NCBI GenBank assembly: GCA_014238415.1
Contig: JABABA010000017.1
Coordinates: 23,923-87,922 of the forward strand
From: Planctomycetota bacterium
Lineage (GTDB): Bacteria > Planctomycetota > UBA1135 > GCA-002686595
DNA: 64,000 nt
Direction: 5' to 3'
Shown here: positions 43,864-51,961 of the stretch, piece by piece
Numbering within the stretch: the stretch's first letter is position 1
Layout: each line of letters opens with the position of its first letter
Made by a program: the position numbers and the translations under genes
The notes under the pieces: model-generated
The model's input: only the letters and a program-made list of their open reading frames with translations
Told to the model about the DNA's origin: nothing
Database searches by the model: none

Positions 43864-44943
43864 TTGGAATCCAAGGAACGAGGTCCTGTTCATTGGCTCG
43901 CCCAACGCGGGGGAGTACGCGAGTTGTTGTGCCTCCCGGCGGCGCTTTTTGGTTGTGTCGCGCGCCTGCGCGCCGGCCTCTATGATCGGCGTCTGCTGAG
44001 CGTGCAGGAGGTGGGCGTGCCCGTGGTTTCCATTGGAAACATCACCGCTGGAGGTACGGGCAAGACTCCAATGGTGGTTCTTGTGGTGCGAACTTTGATC
44101 GCTCAGGGTTATCAGCCGGCCATTCTCTCCCGGGGTTATGGTTCTTCGACCGGGGTGCCCAATGACGAAGCCCTGGAACTTGCTCGCCTCTTGCCCGAGA
44201 CCGAGCACGTGCAAGAACCCAGGAGAGTCGCCGGGGCCGCGCGTCTGGTGGACCGTGGCGCCGATGTGATTGTCATGGACGATGGCTTCCAGCACCGGCA
44301 TCTGGCCCGGAATCTTGATCTGGTGTTGATTGATGCCACCCGGCCTGTGGGCTTGCCGCGGCCGCGGAAGGGAGGTGAAGCCGTGCAGGCTTTTTTGCCT
44401 CGCGGGCTCATGCGAGAGAATTTTGATGCTCTCAAGCGGGCGGATTTTCTGCTGATTACCCGCGCTGATCAGGTCTCCCCCCAAGAACTCGAGGAAATCG
44501 AACTCAAGCTGGCAGAACAGGCTGGGGGTATTCCGGTGGCACTGGCCCGCCACAGGCCGGAAAAGGTCTGGACTCCAGACGGAGACCGCCAGGTGGAAAC
44601 CTTGTCGGGCCTGGAAGTTGATCTGGTCAGCGGTATCGGCAACCCAGAGGCCTTCGAACGGACCTTGCTGGATCTGGGGGTCAAGGTCTGCGAGCACCGC
44701 ATTTTTGAGGACCACCATGACTACTCTGCGAAGGACCTGGAAGGGCTCGGCGAGAGACCTCTATTGACCACCATGAAAGACGGGGTCAAGCTCGAGAGCG
44801 TGGGCGGGCCGCAACCATGGATCGTTGAAGTTTCACTTGAGATCTATCGTGGGATTGAGGGGCTCGGGGAGTTGCTATCTACTCTGCCGAAGCCCACCGC
44901 TGCCGCCAGGCGCGCCAGCTTGCGGGGAGGGCTTGTTGGCTGA
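43864..44943 (+). CDS. lpxK: Tetraacyldisaccharide 4'-kinase (lipid A biosynthesis)
   Basis: A protein of about 359 residues that phosphorylates the 4' position of the lipid A disaccharide at the inner membrane. An N-terminal membrane-associated helix (LCLPAALFGCVARLRAGLYD) leads to the P-loop SIGNITAGGTGKTP, then SRGYGSS, the second Walker-like VIVMDDGFQHRHLARNLDLV and the LLTTMKDGVKL segment, all diagnostic of LpxK. The start is uncertain: TTG at 43864 fits the usual N-terminal length and has GAGCGGG about 10 nt upstream, while an upstream TTG at 43795 would overlap rpoZ by 50 nt. The acyltransferase gene overlaps the stop by 8 nt. Confidence 0.93.
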   Translation: MESKERGPVHWLAQRGGVRELLCLPAALFGCVARLRAGLYDRRLLSVQEVGVPVVSIGNITAGGTGKTPMVVLVVRTLIAQGYQPAILSRGYGSSTGVPNDEALELARLLPETEHVQEPRRVAGAARLVDRGADVIVMDDGFQHRHLARNLDLVLIDATRPVGLPRPRKGGEAVQAFLPRGLMRENFDALKRADFLLITRADQVSPQELEEIELKLAEQAGGIPVALARHRPEKVWTPDGDRQVETLSGLEVDLVSGIGNPEAFERTLLDLGVKVCEHRIFEDHHDYSAKDLEGLGERPLLTTMKDGVKLESVGGPQPWIVEVSLEIYRGIEGLGELLSTLPKPTAAARRASLRGGLVG

Positions 44944-45949
44944 TTCTTTCTTGGACGCGCGCATCGGCGATCAGCCTGTGCCATTCACCGCGGTGGAAAT
45001 TCCTGCCCTGAAAGAAGGGCCTGCAGGCTGGAAGGAACGCGCACAGTATGTGGCCTTGCGTACAGCAGTGGCCGGTTGGGGAGTTCTGCCAGCGGGCTTT
45101 TCGCGGAGATTTTCCCGGGGCCTTGCGCGGTTCCTGCCGAGCTTGGACCAGCGTCATGCGCGTGGCGCGCGAGATTTTGTTGAGACCGCCTTCCCGGAGT
45201 ACAGTGAACAGCAGGTGCGCGCTTTGGTAGAGGCTGCCTACGGGCACTTGATGGATGTGAGCCTTCGGGCGGATGGTCTGCGCCGCAAGATGATCGGCAA
45301 GAGGGTGGGGGACTTCTTTGAGCTTGAGCTTTGCGATGCTGCTCGCGAATTGTTTGAAAACCAAGGTCACGGAAATGGCGTGTTGGGTCTGTCTGCTCAC
45401 CTGGGTTGGTGGGAGATCACCGCCAACGTCATCAATCCCCTTGGCCTGGGCCCGATCTGTGCCATCACAAAACCACCGAAGAATGCTTTCCTGACCCGTC
45501 ACATGGTGCGCTCCCGTGCCCTTATGGGAGGCGCACTGTGCCTGCCCCGTCACGGGGCCATGAAGGCTCTGCCAGCCCTGCTGCGGGCGGGTGCCACGGT
45601 GCAGCTGCTCGTGGACCAGCGGGCTCATCGGCGCTTCGTGGAGGCTCCTTTTTTTGGGCGCATGGCCTCCTGCGATCGCACCCTGGGGGTTCTGGCCAGG
45701 CGGGTGCCCCAGCCGATCCTTGTGTACGCCTGCCTGGGAACCGATGACCCCGAGCGCTTCCGCTTCGTGGCCCCCAAGGTGATAGATCCCGCAGAGTTCG
45801 AGGGCCTGACCGCCTCCCAGATCATGTCTCGGGCCAATCAGGAGATCGAATCCTTGATCCGCATGGCCCCTGAGCAGTATCTCTGGTTGCACGATCGCTT
45901 CCGCGATCGGCCGGTCAGCGAACATATCACGCAGCCAGCACTCCCATGA
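44936..45949 (+). CDS. LpxL/HtrB-type lipid A acyltransferase
   Basis: A 337-residue member of the lysophospholipid acyltransferase-like family that adds secondary acyl chains to lipid A. The H-x4-E catalytic motif is in GLSAHLGWWEITANV; LPRHGAMKALPALLRAGATV and LLVDQRAHRRFVEAPFFGR correspond to the substrate-binding segments. A TTG start at 44936 is proposed because GGGGAGG at 44924-44930 stands 5 nt upstream and the start overlaps the lpxK stop, implying coupled translation. Its own stop overlaps the ATG of the next gene. Whether it adds laurate, myristate or another chain is not visible. Confidence 0.85.
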   Translation: MADSFLDARIGDQPVPFTAVEIPALKEGPAGWKERAQYVALRTAVAGWGVLPAGFSRRFSRGLARFLPSLDQRHARGARDFVETAFPEYSEQQVRALVEAAYGHLMDVSLRADGLRRKMIGKRVGDFFELELCDAARELFENQGHGNGVLGLSAHLGWWEITANVINPLGLGPICAITKPPKNAFLTRHMVRSRALMGGALCLPRHGAMKALPALLRAGATVQLLVDQRAHRRFVEAPFFGRMASCDRTLGVLARRVPQPILVYACLGTDDPERFRFVAPKVIDPAEFEGLTASQIMSRANQEIESLIRMAPEQYLWLHDRFRDRPVSEHITQPALP

Positions 45950-46920
45950 ACGGCACCGATTCCCATCCTTTTCCTCCCATGCGCGAGGTATGTCTTGAAC
46001 CCCTGGCCCAGCGTCCGAGCCTGGTGGGTATCGAGGATTGTTGTTCTGTTCCCGATCCACTGCCGGGGTTTGGCGGCTTCGTGGACTCCCTGCCGGACAT
46101 CTATGCGGGCACGGCCTTCAAGAAGTTGGTGGCGGCGATAGTGACCGCGCGTCGAGCCGATCGGCCGGTGGTTTTTGCCATGGGAGCCCATGTGCTCAAG
46201 GTGGGGCTGGCGCCCTTGATCATCGATCTCATGCGTCGGGGTGTGATCACTGATGTGGTGTTGAACTCTGCAGGGGCGATTCATGATTTCGAACTGGCCA
46301 CCGTTGGGCGCACTTCTGAAAATGTCGACACGCAATTGCCAGCGGGGAAGTTTGGCTTTGCAGAGGAGACTGGTCAGGCCATGGCGCGGGCAGCCAGGCG
46401 CGGAGCCCATCCCCCCGAGGGCGAGGTTTTGGGTTTTGGTCGTGCGCTTGGAAGGGAACTCCTCGATGCCAAGGCTCCCAATGTGGAGCTCTCCGTGCCC
46501 GCGGAAGCGGTGCGGCTGGGCCTTGGGGTGACCTGTCATCCGGCTATTGGCGCGGACATCGTGCACATGCATCCCGAATGCGATGGAGCGGACCTGGGCG
46601 CTGCGGCGATGGCGGACTTTCATCATGTGTGTGGGCGCGTCGCGGACATGAACGGCGGTGTCTGGGTCAATGTGGGCTGTGCGGTGATCCTCCCGGAGAT
46701 ATTCTTGAAGGCGGTCAGCGTGGCAATCAACTTGGGGAAGAACTTGGACAACATGGTGACGGCCAACCTCGACATGATTCGGCAGTACCGAGCGGAGACC
46801 AATGTGGTGCGTCGGCCCCCAGGGGAGGGTCTGAGTTTGATCGGCCAGCATGAGTTGCTCTTGCCCTTGTTGCGAATGGCGGTCATTTCGGCTATGGATG
46901 ACGAGGGAGTGAACTCATGA
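45946..46920 (+). CDS. Deoxyhypusine-synthase-like protein of unknown function in LPS operon
   Basis: A 324-residue soluble protein. FAMGAHVLKVGLAPLIIDLM is followed by RRGVITDVVLNSAGAIHDFE, which recalls the NAD-binding Rossmann-type core of deoxyhypusine synthase (the SNL-x-SSG and TTAGG-x-EED regions). Later ADIVHMHPECDGADLGAAAM resembles the substrate-loop region with acidic residues. Bacteria of this kind lack eIF5A, so the real reaction must differ, for instance an NAD-dependent transfer on a polyamine, amino sugar or lipid substrate. It overlaps its neighbours by 4 nt on both sides (lpxL-type gene upstream, hldE downstream), which ties it to envelope synthesis. Family recognition is moderate, function unknown. 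Confidence 0.6.
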   Translation: MNGTDSHPFPPMREVCLEPLAQRPSLVGIEDCCSVPDPLPGFGGFVDSLPDIYAGTAFKKLVAAIVTARRADRPVVFAMGAHVLKVGLAPLIIDLMRRGVITDVVLNSAGAIHDFELATVGRTSENVDTQLPAGKFGFAEETGQAMARAARRGAHPPEGEVLGFGRALGRELLDAKAPNVELSVPAEAVRLGLGVTCHPAIGADIVHMHPECDGADLGAAAMADFHHVCGRVADMNGGVWVNVGCAVILPEIFLKAVSVAINLGKNLDNMVTANLDMIRQYRAETNVVRRPPGEGLSLIGQHELLLPLLRMAVISAMDDEGVNS

Positions 46921-48425
46921 GCCAACCTCAAGACCTGGACCTGCCTGCTCTGCGCAAGCATTTGGAGGAACTGGGCAGCCCGCGCATCTGCGTGGTGGGG
47001 GACCTGATCCTCGACCGTTACCTGGTTGGCGCGGTCAGCCGCATTTCTCCGGAGGCTCCGATCCCCGTGCTGGCCGCCCAGCGAGAAGAGTTGCGGCTTG
47101 GTGGAGTGGGCAATGTGGCGGCGAACCTGTCCACCATGGGCGCTGAGGTGCGCATGGTGGCGGCGGTGGGCAAGGATGGCCTTGAGGACGAGGTACGTGG
47201 GCTCCTGGGGCAACTCAGGATTGATGCGACGGGTGTCCTGGCGGATCCCTCGCGCCCCACCATTGAAAAAACCCGCTTCCTCTCAGGCGTGCAGCAGATG
47301 CTGCGGGTGGACCGCGAGGATGCGCGGCCCCTTGATGAGGAGATGGCCAAGAGCCTCCTGGCTGCGGCGGAGACAGCCCTGGCTGAGAGCGACGCCTTGA
47401 TCCTGTCGGACTATGGCAAGGGGGTCTTGACTCAGGAAGTCAGTCAGGCCTTGATTCAAGCGGCGCGAGCCCAGGGGATTCCCTGTTTGGTGGATCCCAA
47501 GGGTTCCGATTGGACGCGCTATCGGGGTGCCACCCTGGTCACCCCCAATCGGCAGGAAGCCCATGAGGCACTGGGCACTGAACTGCCGGATCTGGATGCG
47601 GTGCGCGCGGGGGCGGCGGACCTGATTGAGCACAACGAGCTGGACGCGGTGGTAATCACACTTTCCGCAGACGGTATCTATCATCGGCATCAGGACGGAA
47701 CGGATGGACATGTGCAGGCGGAAGCGCGGCAGGTCTACGATGTGACCGGTGCAGGAGACACGGTGGTGGCGCACCTGGCCCTGCACCTGGCGTCCGGCCT
47801 GTCCCTGTCCTCTGCCGTGGGTCTTGCCAATCAAGCGGCGGGCATCGTGGTGGCACGGCTCGGCACCCATGCAGTGACACCAGATGAGTTGCGCAGTCGA
47901 TTGGAGGACCGCGATCCCGGGGGCGAGGGCAAAATCCTGGTGGACGGCTCCGCTCTGGCTAAGCGTTTGGAGTCGTGGCGTCGGGAAGGCCGCAGCATTG
48001 TTTTCACCAACGGTTGCTTCGACATCTTGCACCGTGGTCATGTGGAGTACCTGCGCTTTGCCCGCCGCCAAGGGGATCTGCTCCTGGTGGGGATCAATAC
48101 TGATGCCAGTGTGCGACGCCTGAAGGGCTCGACCCGTCCGATCAACTCCCTTGAAGATCGCATGGAGGTCTTGGCCGCGTTGGAGGTGGTGGATGGGGTG
48201 GTGGCCTTTGATGAGGACACGCCCAAGAACTTGATCGAGTCGGTCACCCCAGCGGTGCTGGTCAAGGGTGAAGACTGGCGCGACAAGGGCGTGGTGGGCC
48301 AGGAGTGGGTGGAGGATCACGGGGGCCGGGTGGTGCTTGCCACCTTGCTTGCGGGGCGGTCCACCAGTTCTGTGCTGGAGCGCGCGGCCCGGGGAGAAGG
48401 GGTGACAGAGGGCTCGGGGGATTGA
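46917..48425 (+). CDS. hldE: Bifunctional heptose-7-phosphate kinase / heptose-1-phosphate adenylyltransferase
   Basis: A 502-residue fusion with the normal HldE domain order. Residues 1-330 form a ribokinase-like heptokinase (VVGDLILDRYLVGAVSRISP, then LGGVGNVAANLSTMG, and the catalytic DVTGAGDTVVAH near 275-286). Residues about 345-490 form the cytidylyltransferase-like adenylyltransferase (VFTNGCFDILHRGHVEYL from residue 362, with the HxGH motif; VGINTDASVRRLKG). It makes ADP-heptose precursor for the LPS inner core and so matches the three GT9 domains in this window. The start overlaps the preceding stop (ATGA) and the end overlaps the TauE/SafE gene. Confidence 0.95.
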   Translation: MSQPQDLDLPALRKHLEELGSPRICVVGDLILDRYLVGAVSRISPEAPIPVLAAQREELRLGGVGNVAANLSTMGAEVRMVAAVGKDGLEDEVRGLLGQLRIDATGVLADPSRPTIEKTRFLSGVQQMLRVDREDARPLDEEMAKSLLAAAETALAESDALILSDYGKGVLTQEVSQALIQAARAQGIPCLVDPKGSDWTRYRGATLVTPNRQEAHEALGTELPDLDAVRAGAADLIEHNELDAVVITLSADGIYHRHQDGTDGHVQAEARQVYDVTGAGDTVVAHLALHLASGLSLSSAVGLANQAAGIVVARLGTHAVTPDELRSRLEDRDPGGEGKILVDGSALAKRLESWRREGRSIVFTNGCFDILHRGHVEYLRFARRQGDLLLVGINTDASVRRLKGSTRPINSLEDRMEVLAALEVVDGVVAFDEDTPKNLIESVTPAVLVKGEDWRDKGVVGQEWVEDHGGRVVLATLLAGRSTSSVLERAARGEGVTEGSGD

Positions 48426-49201
48426 CCAGGCACCAACTGGTTTTTGGCTCCAGCGGGATCGTGATCGGAGCTCTCGGTGCGGTTTGCGGCATAGGTGGGG
48501 GCCTTTTCGCCACGCCCCTGCAGCACTACGGCTTCAAGGTGCCTCTTCCCAGGTCAGTCTCCACCTCCTTGGTGTTGGTGTTTTGCACTGCGCTTTCTGC
48601 GACGATTGCGGAGAGCCTCTCACCAGATTCCGCCCTGCGCTGGAGTCTGGCCCTGACGGGAATTCCCGGGGCGCTGCTCGCGGCTCAGTTCGGCATGCGC
48701 ATTTCCAGGGCGCTTCCCGAGCGTCAGCTCAAGGGGCTCTTTGCTTTGACTTTCGTGATCTTTGGCCTGCGCATGTTTTTTGACTCCGGCGCTGTCTCGA
48801 CCGAGGCCGCGACTGAGATCTCCAAGACTGCATATCTGAGCATCTTGTTTCTGGGTCTAGGCGCCGGCCTGGTCGTGCCCGTGCTGGGTATCGGCGGAGG
48901 GTTGATCCTGGTCCCGGGCTGCCTGCTCCTGGTGCCGGAGGTGGGCTTTGCGGGAGCCCGTTCCTTGAGCCTGGCCATTGCCACCTTTACTTCCTTGCGC
49001 GCACTGTGGATGCATGCCAGTGCTGGCACAGTGGACTTTTCCCGGGGCCTGCCCTTGGGGCTTGGCGCTCTCATCGGCGCCTCGATCGGAGTGCAGCTGG
49101 CACATCTGCCCATGTCAGGGACCGTGGGGCAGATCCTCTTGGGCCTGATACTGGTCGTCAGCGCCTTGCGCTTTGGCCGTGACGCACTCGCTCAGGCGTA
49201 G
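48422..49201 (+). CDS. TauE/SafE-family membrane permease
   Basis: A 259-residue polytopic protein with two homologous halves, each with a glycine-rich motif: GALGAVCGIGGGLFATPLQ at the start of the first half and GAGLVVPVLGIGGGLILVPG at the start of the second. These repeats, with seven to eight helices, define the TauE/SafE/YfcA sulfite or organosulfonate exporter family. A TTG start at 48422 overlaps the hldE stop (TTGA) and yields a first helix of normal length. The actual cargo is unknown; its place at the end of an envelope operon may be incidental. The 3' end overlaps the convergent glutamate dehydrogenase paralogue by 10 nt. Confidence 0.82.
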   Translation: MTRHQLVFGSSGIVIGALGAVCGIGGGLFATPLQHYGFKVPLPRSVSTSLVLVFCTALSATIAESLSPDSALRWSLALTGIPGALLAAQFGMRISRALPERQLKGLFALTFVIFGLRMFFDSGAVSTEAATEISKTAYLSILFLGLGAGLVVPVLGIGGGLILVPGCLLLVPEVGFAGARSLSLAIATFTSLRALWMHASAGTVDFSRGLPLGLGALIGASIGVQLAHLPMSGTVGQILLGLILVVSALRFGRDALAQA

Positions 49202-50493
49202 ATCCCGCGCTGGTGATCCGCCTCGGCTACCTGACGCACTGCATAGATGTGGGAGGCCTTGCGCAAGCTGCAGTCGAACTCCGCACTGACCGCCAGGACC
49301 GCATCCCAGGCTTCGCGCATGAACCGTCCGAGTCGTTTGTCCACGACCTGTTCCACCCAGCCCAGGCCTGTGCGGCTCTGGACCCACTCGAAATAGGAGA
49401 GCACTACGCCGCCGCCGTTGGCCAGGATGTCTGGGATGATCTTGATATTGCGCTGGGCCAGGATTCGGTCGGCTCGGGGGCTGAGTGGGCCGTGGGCTCC
49501 TTCGACGATCATCTTTGCTTCGACTCTTACTGCGTTGCCCGAGTGAACCGCATTGGCCACGGCGCAGGGCACCAGAAGATCACAGGGCAAGGTGACGAAC
49601 TCATCCCGGTCGATCTGATCCGCCTTGCCGGGCCACTCGCCCAGGTCTCCGTGTTTGTCGCGCCAGGCAATAGCGGCGGGAATGTCGAGCCCTTCGTCAT
49701 TGAAGAGGCCTCCGGATACGTCTGCCAGGCCAGTGATGGTGAAGCCGTCCTCGTGTAGCATGCGAGCCAGGGTTCCGCCCACAACTCCAGCTCCCTGCAC
49801 ATTCACCTTGAGACCCTTGCGCGGCATGCCGAAGTGTGCCAGCGCCAGGCGAATCACAGCACGCAGGCCCTCCGCCACTGCGTTTCGGGATCCTGTGCTG
49901 CCTCCCAGAGCAAGGGGCTTGCCGGTCACTGCTGAAGCAACGGTGGCACGCTCGTGGCTGCTGATGGTGTCCATCAACCAGGCCATGACCCTCTCGTCTG
50001 CATAGATGTCAGGCGTAAAAACATCCCTTTCGGGTCCGATGTCTGCAATCAATGTGGCTGCGTAACGCCGTACAGCGCTCTCCAACTCGCCATTGGAGAG
50101 CGTGCTTGGGTCCAGGCGCAGACCACCGCAGGCGCCGCCAAAGGGCACCCCCAGAAGGGCACACTTCCAGGTCATCCAGCCCGCCAGGGCGCGCAACTCG
50201 TCGAGCTTGAGGTCCGGCTCGATGCGTAGGGGGCCGATGAAGGGGCCTAGTCCTGCATTGTGCTGAATGCGGAAACCATCGAAGACTTCCAGCTGACCCC
50301 CGCTGAGTCGTACGGGTACTGCCACCGAGATCTCCTTGTCTGCCTTGCGCAACACCCGGTATTCGTTGTCCGAGAGTCCCATGGTGAGAGCCGCCTCGTC
50401 AAAGGTGCTCATCATGGTCTTGAAGGGTGACTCGTCGTCAAGCAGGGGAGTTCGGGGCATGGTGCCCCAACGCTCCGTTCGCTTCGTGGTCAT
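49192..50493 (-). CDS. Glutamate dehydrogenase paralogue lacking catalytic lysines (putative regulatory subunit)
   Basis: A 433-residue protein with the whole GDH fold: substrate domain (about 20-195), Rossmann domain with GAGVVGG, and the C-terminal ILANGGGVVLSYFEWVQ helix. Against the adjacent canonical GDH, two catalytic lysines are gone: the GPCKGG motif reads GPFIGP (Ile86) and GGAKGG reads GGACGG (Cys122). Lys110 and the Asp in DVFTPD remain. It should therefore be inactive or have another chemistry. Thermus-type GDHs pair a catalytic and an inactive regulatory subunit encoded side by side, a plausible parallel. The ATG at 50493 overlaps the stop of the catalytic gene by 4 nt. Confidence 0.88.
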   Translation of the reverse strand: MTTKRTERWGTMPRTPLLDDESPFKTMMSTFDEAALTMGLSDNEYRVLRKADKEISVAVPVRLSGGQLEVFDGFRIQHNAGLGPFIGPLRIEPDLKLDELRALAGWMTWKCALLGVPFGGACGGLRLDPSTLSNGELESAVRRYAATLIADIGPERDVFTPDIYADERVMAWLMDTISSHERATVASAVTGKPLALGGSTGSRNAVAEGLRAVIRLALAHFGMPRKGLKVNVQGAGVVGGTLARMLHEDGFTITGLADVSGGLFNDEGLDIPAAIAWRDKHGDLGEWPGKADQIDRDEFVTLPCDLLVPCAVANAVHSGNAVRVEAKMIVEGAHGPLSPRADRILAQRNIKIIPDILANGGGVVLSYFEWVQSRTGLGWVEQVVDKRLGRFMREAWDAVLAVSAEFDCSLRKASHIYAVRQVAEADHQRGIYA

Positions 50494-51773
50494 GCGAAGA
50501 TCCCTCGCAGGCGATAGACCGAGGCCACCCGGTCGATGGCCAGGATGTAGGCTGCTGTGCGCAGGGAAACCTTGTGCTTTTCCGCCGTGGAGGCAACCTC
50601 GCTGAAGGCATCGATCATGATCTGTTCCAGGCGCGAGTTGACGATCTCTTCGGTCCAGAAGTAGCCCATCCGGTCCTGGACCCACTCAAAGTAGGAAACC
50701 GTCACGCCGCCCGCATTGGCCAGAATGTCCGGCACGATTACCACGCCCCGGTCGTGCAGCATGCTCGACGCGGCTGCTGTGGTGGGGCCGTTGGCCCCCT
50801 CTACAATCAGGCTTGCCTTGATGCGATCCGCATTCTGGGAGGTGATCTGATTTTCCGTGGCGGCGGGGATGAGAAGATCACAGTCGAGCTCCAACTGGTC
50901 TTCGTGTGAAACTGCCGCTGCGTCCGGGAACCCTGTCAAGCGTCCTTGGTCGCGCATCCAGGCCATTACTGCGGGCATGTCGAGGCCCTTTTCGTTGTGG
51001 ATGGCGCCGTACATGTCGGAGATGCTGGTGACCTTGTAGCCTTCGCGATGCATCAGGAGGGCACCCACGCCTCCCACATTGCCCGCACCCTGCACGATTA
51101 CGCGTGTGTCTTCGGGGCGTCCACCCACTAGTTGCAACGCTTGATTGGCGGCGATCATCACTCCGCGGCCGGTGGCTTCTCGGCGTCCACGACTGCCGCC
51201 CAGGGCCAAGGGTTTGCCTGTGACGATCGCGGTGGTCGTGCGCCGCACATGCATGGAGTACGTGTCCATGATCCAAGCCATGGTCTGCTCACCTGTGTTC
51301 ATGTCCGGTGCGGGCACATCTCGATCTGGACCCAGGATGTCCATGATCGCCACGGTGTAGCGTCGGGTCAGTCGTTCCAGTTCTCCTAGTGAGAGTTCAC
51401 GGGGGTCGCAGATGACGCCACCTTTGGCTCCACCGAAGGGCAGGTTGACCACCGAGCACTTCCAGGTCATCCAAGCGGAGAGTGCGCGAACCTCATCCAG
51501 ATTTACATCTGGGGAAAAACGGATGCCGCCTTTGCACGGGCCGCGCAAGAAGTTGTGTTGTACGCGGTAGCCTGTGAAGACCTTGACCGTACCGTCATCC
51601 ATGAGGATCGGCAGGGCGACTTTCAATTCCCTTTCGGGTTGGCGCAGAACTTCGCGCAGGCCTTCGTCAAGGGCGAGAATATCTGCGGCTTCGTCAAAGC
51701 CCCGGGCCATGGACAAGAACGGGTTGTATTCGTCCTGCAATTGGGCGTCAGAAAGGCTGGCTCCGGAAGACAT
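50490..51773 (-). CDS. Glutamate dehydrogenase, catalytic subunit
   Basis: A 427-residue Glu/Leu/Phe/Val dehydrogenase that reversibly deaminates glutamate to 2-oxoglutarate. All hallmark residues are present: Lys81 in GPCKGGIRF, Lys105 in WMTWKCSV, catalytic Lys117 in LPFGGAKGGV, Asp157 in DVPAPDM, and the nucleotide loop GAGNVGG. IVEGANGPTT and ILANAGGVTVSYFEWVQ complete the family pattern. Length is that of the hexameric GDH class of about 420 residues. The cofactor (NAD or NADP) was not resolved. The inactive-looking paralogue overlaps its stop, and the divergent LPS kinase fusion gene begins 188 nt away. Confidence 0.95.
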   Translation of the reverse strand: MSSGASLSDAQLQDEYNPFLSMARGFDEAADILALDEGLREVLRQPERELKVALPILMDDGTVKVFTGYRVQHNFLRGPCKGGIRFSPDVNLDEVRALSAWMTWKCSVVNLPFGGAKGGVICDPRELSLGELERLTRRYTVAIMDILGPDRDVPAPDMNTGEQTMAWIMDTYSMHVRRTTTAIVTGKPLALGGSRGRREATGRGVMIAANQALQLVGGRPEDTRVIVQGAGNVGGVGALLMHREGYKVTSISDMYGAIHNEKGLDMPAVMAWMRDQGRLTGFPDAAAVSHEDQLELDCDLLIPAATENQITSQNADRIKASLIVEGANGPTTAAASSMLHDRGVVIVPDILANAGGVTVSYFEWVQDRMGYFWTEEIVNSRLEQIMIDAFSEVASTAEKHKVSLRTAAYILAIDRVASVYRLRGIFA

Positions 51774-51961
51774 GGTTGGGTCCGGCTGGTTTGGTCCGCT
51801 GATGGGATGGTGGGTTGTGGGCGGGGCTGGACAGAGGCGCTGCCGAGTCCTTCCCCCTTATATTGGTGTCATCTGAGGGGTCCGGTCGGAAGCATCCTAG
51901 GGAGAATTTCCCTGGTGATCAAAATGGAACGCTCAACTGATGCTGGCAATTCGCAGGTGCT

